DNA from: Acidimicrobiaceae bacterium
GTDB lineage: Bacteria; Actinomycetota; Acidimicrobiia; Acidimicrobiales; UBA8190
Reading direction: 5' to 3'
DNA: 64,000 bases
Assembly: GCA_003151475.1 (NCBI GenBank)
Contig: PLXQ01000066.1
Span: 82,077-146,076, forward strand
Both the position numbers and the translations under genes were made by a program. Each line of letters begins with the position of its first letter. The first letter of the stretch is position 1. This document shows positions 7,853 to 17,100 of the stretch, piece by piece. Below the pieces are notes generated by a model. The model saw nothing but the letters and a program-made list of their open reading frames with translations, made no database searches and was not told the DNA's origin.

Positions 7853-7941
7853 GGAGAGGTGCGAGAGCGGCCGAATCGGACTCACTGCTAATGAGTTGAC
7901 CTGGGAAACTGGGTCCGAGGGTTCAAATCCCTCCCTCTCCG
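7853..7941 (+). tRNA. tRNA-Ser (anticodon GCU)
   Basis: 89-base class II tRNA. The acceptor stem GGAGAGG pairs with CCTCTCC (7934-7940), discriminator G at 7941. Anticodon stem-loop CTCACTGCTAATGAG presents GCT. A long variable arm is built from GACCTGGGAAACTGGGTC. The T arm is GAGGG-TTCAAAT-CCCTC (7917-7933). The CCA end is not encoded. It reads AGC/AGU serine codons. Integrase debris on its 5' side suggests it has served as an integration site. Confidence 0.96.
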
Positions 7942-8006
7942 CCGATTCTGGGCACATTTCTGGGCGCGCCAAGGGGCCGCCAGGGGCGGCCCGGTAGATT
8001 GTCTGG

Positions 8007-9284
8007 GTGCCCGAGAGCTACTGGTTGGAGACCCTGGGCTGTCCGAAGAACCAGGTCGACTCCGACAAACTCGTCGGCACCCTGCGGGCCGACGGCTACG
8101 AAGAGGCCGACGGGCCCGAGAACGCCGACCTCGTGGTGGTGAATACCTGCGCCTTCATCGAGGCGGCGCGCCAGGAGTCCATCGACACCATCTTGGAGTT
8201 GGCCGACAGTCGCCGGGCCGGCTCCCGGCTGGTGGTGACCGGATGCATGGCCGAGCGTTACGGTTCCGAGCTGTCCGACTCCCTGCCCGAGGTCGACCTG
8301 GTGGCCGGCTTCGGCGTGCCCGTGACCCTGCGCCGGCGCAACTCCTTCGACCTTCTCAATCTGCCCCGGCCGGCGGCCGCCGCGCCGTGGGCCTATATAA
8401 AGGTGGCCGAGGGCTGTGACCGGCGCTGCGGTTTCTGCGCCATCCCCTCCTTCCGGGGCAAGCAACGCTCCCGTCCCGCCGACGCTCTTCTCGACGAGGT
8501 CGAGGCCCTCGGCGACGGTGTGCGCGAGATCGTCCTGGTGGCCCAGGACCTGGCGTCATACGGGCTCGACCGCACCGCACCGCAGCGGGTGGCGCGGCCC
8601 AAAGGCACCCCCCGGCCCATCGTCGAGCTGATCCGGGCCGTGGCCGGCCGGGTCGAGCGGGTCAGGCTCCTCTATCTCTATCCCTCGGCGCTCGACAACG
8701 AGCTGGTCGACACCATCGTGGAAACCGGTGTGCCCTATTTCGACCTCTCGCTGCAGCACGTTTCTCGTCCCCTGGTCGAACGGATGCGGCGCTGGGGAGA
8801 CGGCGGCCGGTTCCTCGACCGGATCGCCATGATCCGCACCGCCGCACCGAACGCCGGTCTGCGTTCGTCGTTCATCCTCGGCTACCCGGGCGAGACCGAA
8901 GAGGACCACGACGCCTTGCTGGCCTTCTTAGAAGAAGCGCAGCTCGACTGGGCCGGTTTCTTCACCTTCTCCGAAGAGCCGGGCACCTACGCCGCAGGGC
9001 TTCCCGACACCGTGCCCGCCGGGCTGGCGCTCGAGCGGCTGCGCGAGTGCTCGGAGCTCCAGGACCGGATCACGGCCGAGCGCCGGGCGGCGGTGGTGGG
9101 CGAGACGATGGCCGTCCTCGTCGACACCACCGGCGTGGGTCGTTCACATCGCGAGGCGCCGGAGATCGACGGCATCATCCATGTGCCGACGGACCTGGAA
9201 CCCGGGCGGATCATCGAGATGCAGGCCACCGACGCGGCCGGTCCCGATCTCTGGGCCGAGCCGGTTGGAGCGGCTCCCCGGTGA
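8007..9284 (+). CDS. rimO: Ribosomal protein S12 methylthiotransferase RimO
   Basis: 425-residue radical-SAM methylthiotransferase. An N-terminal UPF0004 domain holds three cluster cysteines (TLGCPKNQVD, NTCAFIE, TGCMAERYG), the radical-SAM core holds CDRRCGFCAIPSFRG, and a TRAM-like C-terminus follows. The ETLGCPKNQVDS start distinguishes RimO from MiaB. It methylthiolates the conserved Asp of ribosomal protein S12. Start is GTG 8007. The stop overlaps the pgsA start (GTGA), so the two are translationally coupled. Confidence 0.96.
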   Translation: MPESYWLETLGCPKNQVDSDKLVGTLRADGYEEADGPENADLVVVNTCAFIEAARQESIDTILELADSRRAGSRLVVTGCMAERYGSELSDSLPEVDLVAGFGVPVTLRRRNSFDLLNLPRPAAAAPWAYIKVAEGCDRRCGFCAIPSFRGKQRSRPADALLDEVEALGDGVREIVLVAQDLASYGLDRTAPQRVARPKGTPRPIVELIRAVAGRVERVRLLYLYPSALDNELVDTIVETGVPYFDLSLQHVSRPLVERMRRWGDGGRFLDRIAMIRTAAPNAGLRSSFILGYPGETEEDHDALLAFLEEAQLDWAGFFTFSEEPGTYAAGLPDTVPAGLALERLRECSELQDRITAERRAAVVGETMAVLVDTTGVGRSHREAPEIDGIIHVPTDLEPGRIIEMQATDAAGPDLWAEPVGAAPR

Positions 9285-9940
9285 CGGACCCGGGCGCGGC
9301 CCCCGTCTTCGAGGTGCCCGGCGACCAGCCGCCCACTTCACCGGCCGGTCCCCCGGTGGCGCCGCTCGGCGACCGGGTCCGGCAGTACACCTTCGGTCCC
9401 TCGGCGCTTCTCACGCCGGCCAACGCCATCACCGTGGCCCGGCTGCTGGCCACGCCGGTGGTGGTGGTCATGGTGGCCATGCACGGCGCCGGTTGGTGGC
9501 CCTTCGCCGTGGCCTTCGTCATCGGCGCCACCGACGGGATAGACGGTTGGCTGGCCCGACGGCAGGGCACCACCAGGTCGGGCGCCTTCCTCGATCCCCT
9601 GGCCGACAAGGCCGTGGTCCTGTCGCTGCTCTTCGTCCTGGCCGCCAAAGCCGAGTTCTCCTGGGTGCCGGTCATCGTGATCGCCGTCCGGGAGGTGGGG
9701 ATGGGCGTCTACCGCTCGGTGGCCGGCCGCCGGGGCATCTCCATCCCGGCGCGGACCTCGGCCAAGATCAAGACCCTCGTCCAGGGCATCGCCATCCTCC
9801 TGGCCCTGGCCCCCTCGCTCGCCCGGCACCAGAGCGTGCTGAGCGTGGCTATCTGGGTAACGGTGGCCTTCACGCTGGTGACCGGGGCGCAGTATCTGGT
9901 CGACGGACGCCGGGCCGCCCGGCACCGGCACTCTGCCTGA
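9281..9940 (+). CDS. pgsA: CDP-diacylglycerol--glycerol-3-phosphate 3-phosphatidyltransferase-like protein
   Basis: 219-residue membrane enzyme starting at GTG 9281, overlapping the rimO stop. The CDP-alcohol phosphatidyltransferase signature is visible as DGIDGWLARR...GAFLDPLADK, with the Asp residues that bind the metal and CDP. Several hydrophobic helices follow. It makes phosphatidylglycerol phosphate from CDP-DAG; other CDP-alcohol transferases share the motif, but the position between rimO and cinA is typical of pgsA in actinobacteria. The first 45 residues are Pro/Gly-rich and probably cytoplasmic. Confidence 0.92.
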   Translation: MTDPGAAPVFEVPGDQPPTSPAGPPVAPLGDRVRQYTFGPSALLTPANAITVARLLATPVVVVMVAMHGAGWWPFAVAFVIGATDGIDGWLARRQGTTRSGAFLDPLADKAVVLSLLFVLAAKAEFSWVPVIVIAVREVGMGVYRSVAGRRGISIPARTSAKIKTLVQGIAILLALAPSLARHQSVLSVAIWVTVAFTLVTGAQYLVDGRRAARHRHSA

Positions 9941-9956
9941 CGGTTTAGGGGGCCTG

Positions 9957-11216
9957 ATGCGGATCGAGGTCGTGGCCGTCGGCACGGAGCTCCTGCTCGG
10001 CCAGATCGCCGACACCAACTCGGCCTGGCTGGGTGAGCAGATGGCCCTCGGCGGTGTGGATTCGCACTTCCATCAGGCCGTGGGGGACAACCTCGAGCGG
10101 ATCGTCCTGGCCCTGCGCACCGCCCTCGCCCGCTCCGACGGCGTGGTGGTCTGCGGGGGCCTCGGTCCCACCCACGACGACATCACCCGCGATGCCATCG
10201 CCGCGGTGATGAACGTGGCCCTCGTCCGGGATCCGGCCATCGTCGAGCGGATCGGCCAGATGTTCTCCACCCGAGGCCGGGCCATGCCCGAGAGCAACGG
10301 CCGCCAGGCCGACGTGCCCGTTGGGGCCACCCCCATCACCCAGATGCTCGGTACCGCCCCCGGGCTCATCTGCCCCGTCGGCCACAAGGTCATCTACGCC
10401 CTGCCCGGCGTCCCCTACGAGATGTACGAGATGTTCAGCCGGGCCGTCCTGCCCGACCTGCGCCGGCGGATGGCCGAGCAGGGCGACACGGCGGTGATCG
10501 AGAGCCGGGTGGTGCGGACCTGGGGGATGAGCGAGTCCGGCCTGGCCGAGCTGCTCGCCCCCCGGATCGAGGCCCTCGACGCCGCCGGCGGCAATCCCAC
10601 CATCGCCTTTCTGGCCAGTGGCATCGAGGGGATCAAGGTCCGGATCACGGCCAAGGCGGCCGACACCGAGGCGGCCGAGGCACTCTTGGGCGCCGAGGAG
10701 GAGCAGGTCCGCGCCATCGTGGGCGAGGCCACCTTCGGGGTCGACGACGACACCATGGAGTCGGTGGTGGCCGATCTGCTCAAAGCACGCCGGCTCACCC
10801 TGGGCCTGGCGGAATCTCTCACCGGCGGCCTGGTGGCGTCGCGACTGGTGGCCGTTCCCGGTGCCTCTGACTGGTTCCGGGGATCGATCGTCTCCTACGC
10901 CAGTGACGTGAAATACGCGCTCCTCGGTGTCCCCGCCGGCCCCGTGGTGAGCGCCGAGGCGGCTCGGGCCATGGCCGACGGGGCCCGCCGGGTCCTCGGT
11001 GCCGACGTGGGCCTGGCCCTCACCGGGGTCGCCGGTCCCGACAGCGCCGAGGACCAGCCCCCGGGGACGGTCTTCGTCGGCCTGGCCCGGCCGGGGGCGG
11101 AGACCGAGTCCTTGGAAGCCCATCTCCCGGGCGACCGCGACCGGGTCAGGCAGTACGCCAACATCTCGGCGCTCGATCTGCTGCGCCGCCGGCTCATCCA
11201 CGACGGCAGCGGCTGA
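9957..11216 (+). CDS. cinA: CinA family protein (competence/damage-inducible; NMN deamidase-type)
   Basis: 419 residues. The N-terminal MoCF-like domain (MRIEVVAVGTELLLGQIADTN..., GGLGPTHDDIT) is followed by the C-terminal CinA amidase domain with LAESLTGGL and GVAGPD. The C-terminal domain deamidates nicotinamide mononucleotide in characterised homologues; the N-terminal domain has ADP-ribose pyrophosphatase activity in some. It is 16 bases after pgsA, so part of rimO-pgsA-cinA, and lies a few kilobases upstream of recA as in many actinobacteria, though here recA is separated by other genes. Confidence 0.94.
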   Translation: MRIEVVAVGTELLLGQIADTNSAWLGEQMALGGVDSHFHQAVGDNLERIVLALRTALARSDGVVVCGGLGPTHDDITRDAIAAVMNVALVRDPAIVERIGQMFSTRGRAMPESNGRQADVPVGATPITQMLGTAPGLICPVGHKVIYALPGVPYEMYEMFSRAVLPDLRRRMAEQGDTAVIESRVVRTWGMSESGLAELLAPRIEALDAAGGNPTIAFLASGIEGIKVRITAKAADTEAAEALLGAEEEQVRAIVGEATFGVDDDTMESVVADLLKARRLTLGLAESLTGGLVASRLVAVPGASDWFRGSIVSYASDVKYALLGVPAGPVVSAEAARAMADGARRVLGADVGLALTGVAGPDSAEDQPPGTVFVGLARPGAETESLEAHLPGDRDRVRQYANISALDLLRRRLIHDGSG

Positions 11217-11224
11217 CCCTCGCC

Positions 11225-11243
11225 GGCAGCGGCTCTCGCTGCC
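11225..11243. terminator. Hairpin after cinA
   Basis: GGCAGCG-GCTCT-CGCTGCC, a perfect 7-bp stem with five-base loop, nine bases after the cinA stop and before the converging pseudogene end. No U-tract, so termination strength is uncertain. Confidence 0.4.
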
Positions 11244-11264
11244 ATCGGGCGCCGGGCCGAACAG

Positions 11265-12333
11265 TTACAGGGGCTTCAGACCCGCCTGTTCGGTCACGTC
11301 GAGCAATCCCCCGGCGGCCATCAGCGCTTCGATGACCGGCGCCGAAGCGGGTCGGGCCAGGAAGTATCCCTGTCCGGTGGAGCAACCGAGCCGTCGGAGA
11401 AGATCCAGTTGCTCGCGCTGCTCGATACCTTCGGCGATCACGGCCAGCGAGAGCTTGTCGGCCAACACGAGGATGGCGTCGAGGACAGGCACCGAACGCG
11501 GCCCCGAGGCGTGACCGGAGACGAAGGCGCGGTCGATCTTCAGTATGTCGACGGGGAGGCTGGCCAGAGTGCTGAGCGAGGAGAAGCCCGTCCCGAAGTC
11601 GTCGACGGCGAGGCGGACGCCCAGGACTTTCAAGCTGTTCAGAGAGGCGATCCCACCGTCCACGTCGGCCGCCAGCGCCGACTCGGTGACTTCAAGCACG
11701 ACGTTCTCGCTCTGCACGGCGGGGTCGGACAGGATGCGTCTTATGGCGGCCAGGCTGTGGGGGTTCGGGAGTTGGTACAGAGAGAGGTTCACCGCCACCC
11801 ACAAGCTTTTGCAATGCTCCATGGTGGCGCGCCAGCGCGCCAGTTGACGGACCGCCGTCTCGAGCACCCAGCATCCAATGGCCTCGATGTCGCCGGTCTC
11901 CTCGGACAGGCCGATGAATTCGCCCGGGGGGGAGCAGACCGAGGGTGGGGTGCTGCCAGCGGACGAGGGCCTCCACACCGAGGACCTCGCCGGTCCGCAG
12001 ATCGGCCACCGGCTGGTACTCGAGCCGGAGCTGCCCGGCCTCGACGGCCAGGGCCAGGTCGGCCTTCAGCGCCGAGCGGCCCACCATGTTGTCGTGCATC
12101 TGGGCGTCGAAGAGCTGGTAGCGGCCCTTGCCCGCCCCTTTGGCCATGTACATGGCGAAGTCGGCGCGCCGCAGCAGTTCGGCCGCCTCGGTGATCTCGG
12201 GCCGCCTCTGGGCGATCCCGATGCTCACCGACACCACCAGGCGCGTCCCTTCGATCATGAACGGGGCCCGCACGGCCTCGAGAATCCGTTCGGCGACGGC
12301 GGTTTGCGAAGCGGTACCCGTTGGGGCCCGCCG
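11265..12333 (-). pseudogene. Truncated, frameshifted GGDEF-EAL cyclic-di-GMP protein
   Basis: The minus strand encodes the end of a GGDEF domain ([39 protein letters not shown]) and then an EAL domain ([19 protein letters not shown], later AVDDFGTGFSSL, LKIDRAFV, AEGIEQ). Two lesions are visible. First, the frame is closed upstream by a stop at 12334-12336, so the GGDEF signature half and any sensor domain are absent. Second, the EAL domain changes frame at a run of seven G on the plus strand (11926-11932), where six would restore [10 protein letters not shown]. The gene ends close to the phosphoesterase gene, implying deletion of its 5' part. The frameshift alone could be a sequencing error; the truncation could not. 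Confidence 0.85.
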
Positions 12334-12353
12334 TCAGCCGCCAGCCATCGTGG

Positions 12354-13915
12354 TCAGCCGTCGGCCGCCTTGGCGGCGGCGGAAAGTTGCGACGGGCGCG
12401 GGGTGCCGGTGAGGGTGGTCTTCGGATGGACGGGGAGGACCAGCGGCGACCGGGGAGACTGGTTGAAGTTGAAGTCACTGGTCAGGTTGCCGAGGATCTT
12501 CTCGTCCTCGCGGACATCGGGTCTCGGGTCGGGCCGGCCGTCGGTGGCGGGATTGAGGCGCTGGCCGTGGAGGAAGTCGTCTTCGATGAACTTGTCGTAG
12601 GCGTCGAAGCTGAGTGTCTGGTGGTCGACGTAGCCGCGCTTGGCGTAGGGACTGATGACGATCCCCGGCACCCGGAGGCCGTAGCCGTTCTCGTCCACCT
12701 GGGGCGGGACCACCTGGTCGTAGAAGCCACCCCAGTCGTCCCAGGCTAAGAAGATCGCCGTCGAGTCCCAGTCGGGGCTCTTCATGACGGCGTTGATCAG
12801 GCTGGTGACATACGACTGGCCGTAGCTCACCGGGGCCGGGGGATGCTCACTGACCGCGCCCGACGGCACCACCCAGGAGACGGCCGGAAGCGTCCCGCTC
12901 TTGGCCGCCGCGTAGAACTTGTCGACCGACTGGATGTTGCGGAGTTGGTGGTCGGCCTTCACCGTGTCGAACCAGGGCAGCGGGTTCCAGATGCCGGGGG
13001 TGTTCGAGTTCTGTTGCACCGGGGCACAGGTCTCGGCCGCATCGTTCTCACAGTCCGGCTCGGTCCCGCTGACCACGTAGTAGCCCCAACTGACGTGGGA
13101 CTTGTCGAGCAGGTAGGTCAGGTCCGTCCAGGCGTAGATGGGCTGCCCGGCGGCGGCCGCGCGCTTGTGGGCTTTATTCGGATTGAGGGTGTTCTTCGGG
13201 CCGCTCTCGCCCCCGTAGACGGCCGGGGCGTTCGCCGGTCGCTCGGCCGGCCTCGTCTGCAGGGCGTTCACACAGCTCGAGGGATTGTTGTCCTCGGTGC
13301 AGTAGGCCGACCATTCCGATACCAAGAAGAGGTGCGAGGGCAGGCTCCACGAGGCGTTCGGCTCGAACATGTGGTCCTGGAGGACGAAGTCCTTGGCGTA
13401 GTTCCAGTAGTTCGGGATGTCACCGGCGGTGTGATATCCCATCACGTCCGGCTTGGCCGAATTGGTGCAGGCCGGGTCCGTGGAAACGAGACAGCCCTTG
13501 CGTCCGCTCTCGGATTGGGCGATGAAGCCGTTCATCTTCCCGCCGTTGATGTCGGCGGTGGCGTTGACCGCGGAGTGGGGACCCCCGCCGTTGACGTCGG
13601 CGTGATCGACATAGGGAGCGACGCAGGTCCCCGTGGCCGGGTCGTTCACGCAGACCGTCGGCTGGCCGTTGCTCATGGGGATGCCGTCGGCGCCGGGGAA
13701 GGTGCCGAAGTAGGAGTCGAAGGAGCGGTTCTCCTGTTGGATGACGATCACGTGCTTGATCTTGTGGATACCGGCGGGCACGAGGTAGTGACCGCTCGGA
13801 CCACCGACCACCCGCTCCACCGGGGCCGGCGGCGACGCCGATCCTCCGGCACAGGAGCTCCCGACGACGGCCAGGGCGACGACCGCAGCGAGGGCACCGG
13901 TGCACTTCGACGGGG

Positions 13916-13919
<4 letters not shown>
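12354..13919 (-). CDS. Secreted phosphoesterase lipoprotein (phospholipase C / AcpA-like family)
   Basis: 521 residues. A signal peptide with lipobox (VVGSSCAGG, Cys about 23) predicts a lipid-anchored exported protein. The core starts [26 protein letters not shown], the signature of the bacterial phospholipase C / acid phosphatase A family, with the Asn-Arg-Ser-Phe-Asp catalytic region. Further metal-site segments include [14 protein letters not shown] and [18 protein letters not shown]. Substrate (phospholipid or phosphomonoester) cannot be decided. It overlaps the macro-domain gene by four bases (ATGA), so the two are translationally coupled. Confidence 0.9.
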
Positions 13920-14428
<509 letters not shown>

Positions 14429-14501
14429 CGTGTCCAGTCTGGTCCGGTAACCGTCGGGTCGGGTCGCCCGTTTCCCGGGAGCCGTCCATCAGACTGGCGG
14501 C

Positions 14502-15029
14502 GTGCGCCTGTTCGTCGCCGTCTCCCTGCCGCCCGACGTGACGGCGCTCGTCGCGGCGCTGCCGCGTCCCGAGCTGGCCAGCCTGCGCTGGACGACCGAG
14601 GAACAGTGGCATATCACCCTGCGCTTCCTCGGTGAGGTGGAGGAGCCGGCCGCCGTGGCCGAGGCGCTCCGGGAGGTGCCGACCACCCTGCAGGGATCAG
14701 GCGAGGACGAGGTCGAGGTGATGCTGGGGGCGGCCACGGCCTGGTTCCGGGGCCGCCGGATCCTGCATGTGCCGGTGACCGGGCTGGACCCCCTGGCGCG
14801 CGCCGTGGCCCTGGCCACCGTGGCCTGGGCCGAGGCGGCCGAGGAGCCGCCCTTCGCCGGCCACCTGACCCTGGCCCGGGTCCGGCAACGCGAGACGGGT
14901 CCGGCCAATCTGGCCGGGACCCTGATCTCGGCCGAATGGAACGTCGACGAGATCGCCCTGATGTCCTCGACCCTCGGCCCCGGGGGATCCATCTACCGAG
15001 TGGTGGCCGGCGTTGCTCTGGGGAGTTGA
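14502..15029 (+). CDS. thpR: RNA 2',3'-cyclic phosphodiesterase (ThpR/LigT-like, 2H family)
   Basis: 175 residues starting at GTG 14502. Two HxT motifs, WHITLRFLG and GHLTLARVR, define the 2H phosphoesterase fold; the N-terminus MRLFVAVSLPPDV is typical of ThpR. Members open 2',3'-cyclic phosphate on RNA in vitro; the physiological role is unclear. It lies immediately upstream of the recA regulatory region on the same strand, but the SOS box separates the two units. Confidence 0.93.
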   Translation: MRLFVAVSLPPDVTALVAALPRPELASLRWTTEEQWHITLRFLGEVEEPAAVAEALREVPTTLQGSGEDEVEVMLGAATAWFRGRRILHVPVTGLDPLARAVALATVAWAEAAEEPPFAGHLTLARVRQRETGPANLAGTLISAEWNVDEIALMSSTLGPGGSIYRVVAGVALGS

Positions 15030-15044
15030 GAAAAGATCCAGCAC

Positions 15045-15056
15045 GAACACGTGTTC
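15045..15056. promoter_or_regulatory. SOS box (LexA operator) upstream of recA
   Basis: GAACACGTGTTC, a perfect 12-bp palindrome fitting the Gram-positive/actinobacterial LexA consensus GAAC-N4-GTTC, flanked by C and G that extend the symmetry to 14 bp (15044-15057). It lies 112 bases before the recA start codon. Confidence 0.88.
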
Positions 15057-15168
15057 GCCAACTACAGTGCTGTAAGTCAGGCAGGGACCGACACACCCAC
15101 TTCGTATGGTCCGCCGGGTCGGAGCGACGTATCCGGTGAACATGCACACAACGAAGAGAGGCGAAGAG

Positions 15169-16254
15169 ATGGAACGTGACAAGGCACTCGATGTGGCCCT
15201 GAGTCAGATCGAAAAGCAATTCGGCAAGGGCTCGGTCATGCGGATGGGGGAGAACCTCAACATGGGCATCGAGTCCATCCCGACCGGTGCGATGGCGCTC
15301 GACATGGCCCTCGGTATCGGCGGACTTCCCCGGGGCCGGATCGTGGAGGTCTACGGCCCCGAGTCGTCGGGCAAGTCCACTCTGGCCATGCACGTGGTGG
15401 CCGAAGCTCAGCGCAATGGCGGGATCTGCGCCTACATCGACGCCGAGCACGCCATGGACCCGGTCTACGCCACCGCCATCGGGGTGAACATCGACGACCT
15501 GCTGATCTCGCAACCGGACACCGGTGAACAGGCGCTCGAGATCGCCGACATGCTGATCCGCTCCGGTGCCCTCGACGTGATCGTCGTCGACTCCGTCGCC
15601 GCTCTCACCCCGCGGGCCGAGATCGAAGGCGACATGGGCGACGCCCACGTCGGCCTGCAGGCGCGGCTCATGTCGCAGGCGCTGCGGAAGTTGACGGGCA
15701 CGCTGTCCAAGTCCGACACCATCGCCCTCTTCATCAACCAGCTCAGAGAGAAGATAGGGATTTCGTACGGAAACCCCGAGGTCACCCCCGGTGGTCGGGC
15801 TCTCAAGTTCTATGCATCGGTGCGGCTCGACATCCGGCGGGTGGAGGCCATCAAGGACGGCGCCGACGTGATCGGCAGCCGGACGCGGGTGAAGGTGGTG
15901 AAGAACAAGTGTTCCAGCCCGTTCAAGGTGGCCGAGTTCGACATCATGTACGGCACCGGCATCAGCCGCGAGGGATCTCTGCTCGACGTCGGGGTGGAGC
16001 TCGGCTTCATCAAGAAGTCCGGGGCCTGGTTCACCTACGAGGGTGAGCAGCTCGGTCAGGGACGTGAGAACGCCAAGCAGTTCCTGCGCGAGACACCCGA
16101 GCTGATGATCGAGCTCAACGAGAAGATCCGCAGTCAGTTGGCCGCCGTCGTGCTGCCGGCGGGAGCAGAGGTCGGCGTGGCCGCCAACAGCGACGGCGAC
16201 ACCGTCAGCGTGGGGGCCAGCAGCGATGACGCTCCCATCACGCTGAAGGACTGA
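15169..16254 (+). CDS. recA: Recombinase RecA
   Basis: 361 residues from ATG 15169, preceded by GAAGAGAGG at a good distance; an ATG at 15142 is in frame but has no better site. Walker A is GPESSGKST; other hallmarks are [32 protein letters not shown], the L2 loop region [26 protein letters not shown], and an acidic C-terminal tail. No intein is present. It catalyses strand exchange and LexA co-cleavage. Control by the SOS box at 15045-15056 is clear from the sequence. Confidence 0.98.
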   Translation: MERDKALDVALSQIEKQFGKGSVMRMGENLNMGIESIPTGAMALDMALGIGGLPRGRIVEVYGPESSGKSTLAMHVVAEAQRNGGICAYIDAEHAMDPVYATAIGVNIDDLLISQPDTGEQALEIADMLIRSGALDVIVVDSVAALTPRAEIEGDMGDAHVGLQARLMSQALRKLTGTLSKSDTIALFINQLREKIGISYGNPEVTPGGRALKFYASVRLDIRRVEAIKDGADVIGSRTRVKVVKNKCSSPFKVAEFDIMYGTGISREGSLLDVGVELGFIKKSGAWFTYEGEQLGQGRENAKQFLRETPELMIELNEKIRSQLAAVVLPAGAEVGVAANSDGDTVSVGASSDDAPITLKD

Positions 16255-16295
16255 CGCACCGAGAACACCGGCGGACTGCCCTTTCCCCCACGGAC

Positions 16296-16324
16296 GCCCC
16301 TGGGTCACCACGGACCCATGGGGC
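16296..16324. terminator. Hairpin downstream of recA
   Basis: GCCCCTGGGTC (16296-16306) pairs with GACCCATGGGGC (16313-16324) with a six-base loop and one bulged T. Between the converging recA and small minus-strand gene; probably a shared terminator, although no U-tract follows. Confidence 0.5.
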
Positions 16325-16344
16325 GACCACAGGGAGCAGTGAGG

Positions 16345-16698
16345 TCATGCTCCGCAGTTAATGCCCTTGGCCTCCTGCTCGGTCACCGACAGCGCCGCCG
16401 CCTGCGGTCCGCACAGGGGCAGGCTGAGGGCACTGGGACCGAACGTGGCCGTCGGGGTCACTGATAGCAGGTCGGTCGCCGTCACGGTGAACGTGGCCGG
16501 GCCGTTTGGCACCTGGGACGGATCGGTGGAGCCACTGATCACTCCGTGGGCGACGGACGAGGACGCCGAGCTGAGACGGACGGTGGCCCGACCGCCGTTG
16601 ATGATCTGCTCGACATTGGTGGTGACCCCATCGATGACGGCCGTCCCCGGCACGGTGGCGTCACACGGTGGCGGACCGGAACCGGATCCGGTGAACAT
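16345..16698 (-). CDS. Hypothetical protein with beta-rich, Ser/Thr/Val-rich sequence
   Basis: 117 residues from ATG 16698, with GGAAGG ten bases before it and strongly GC-biased third codon positions, so it is a real coding frame. The sequence is rich in alternating hydrophobic and Thr/Ser residues (AVIDGVTTNVEQIINGG, ATFTVTATDLLSVTPT) with four Cys, as in exported beta-sandwich proteins. No signal peptide or known family is recognised. It may be the surviving C-terminal part of a longer secreted protein. The 5' end overlaps the start region of the divergent GntR gene. Confidence 0.55.
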   Translation of the reverse strand: MFTGSGSGPPPCDATVPGTAVIDGVTTNVEQIINGGRATVRLSSASSSVAHGVISGSTDPSQVPNGPATFTVTATDLLSVTPTATFGPSALSLPLCGPQAAALSVTEQEAKGINCGA

Positions 16699-17055
16699 GG
16701 CACGATACCTTCCGTCAAGATCGATCTCGATGAATCGGTCCCGCTCCACGAACAGGTAGCGGCCGAGATCCGGCGCGCCATCGCCGACGGCGAGTGCGGG
16801 CCGGGCGACCGCTTGCCTCCGGCCGTCGACCTGGCCGCCGTTCTCGGGGTCAACCGCAACACCGTCCTGCGGGCCCTGCGCGAGCTCCGTGAAGAGGGCC
16901 TGCTCGAATTCCGTCGCGGCCGGGGGGTCACGGTGGTGGGCACCGCGCCCAAGCGCAGTCAGGTGATCGCCATGACCCGGGACCTGGTGCTGACGGCGCG
17001 CCGTCACGGCTACCGGCGCGAGGAATTGATCGAACTGATCCAGAGCCTCCCGTAA
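16546..17055 (+). CDS. GntR-family transcriptional regulator (short, YtrA-like), start uncertain
   Basis: The clear domain runs from about 16714: KIDLDESVPLHEQVAAEIRRAIADGECGPGDRLPPAVDLAAVLGVNRNTVLRALRELREEGLLE, a GntR winged helix with its recognition helix. A 45-residue C-terminal tail follows, too short for a full effector domain and therefore YtrA-type. The only canonical in-frame start upstream is GTG 16546, which would place 56 codons antisense to the neighbouring gene; ATG 16697 is one base out of frame. The real start, or a base error, lies near 16700. It may regulate the overlapping divergent gene. Confidence 0.75.
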   Translation: MGDGRGRRAETDGGPTAVDDLLDIGGDPIDDGRPRHGGVTRWRTGTGSGEHGTIPSVKIDLDESVPLHEQVAAEIRRAIADGECGPGDRLPPAVDLAAVLGVNRNTVLRALRELREEGLLEFRRGRGVTVVGTAPKRSQVIAMTRDLVLTARRHGYRREELIELIQSLP

Positions 17056-17100
17056 GGGATCTTCGAGTAGTCAGCCTCTAGGGGAGCGGAATAACCGGCG

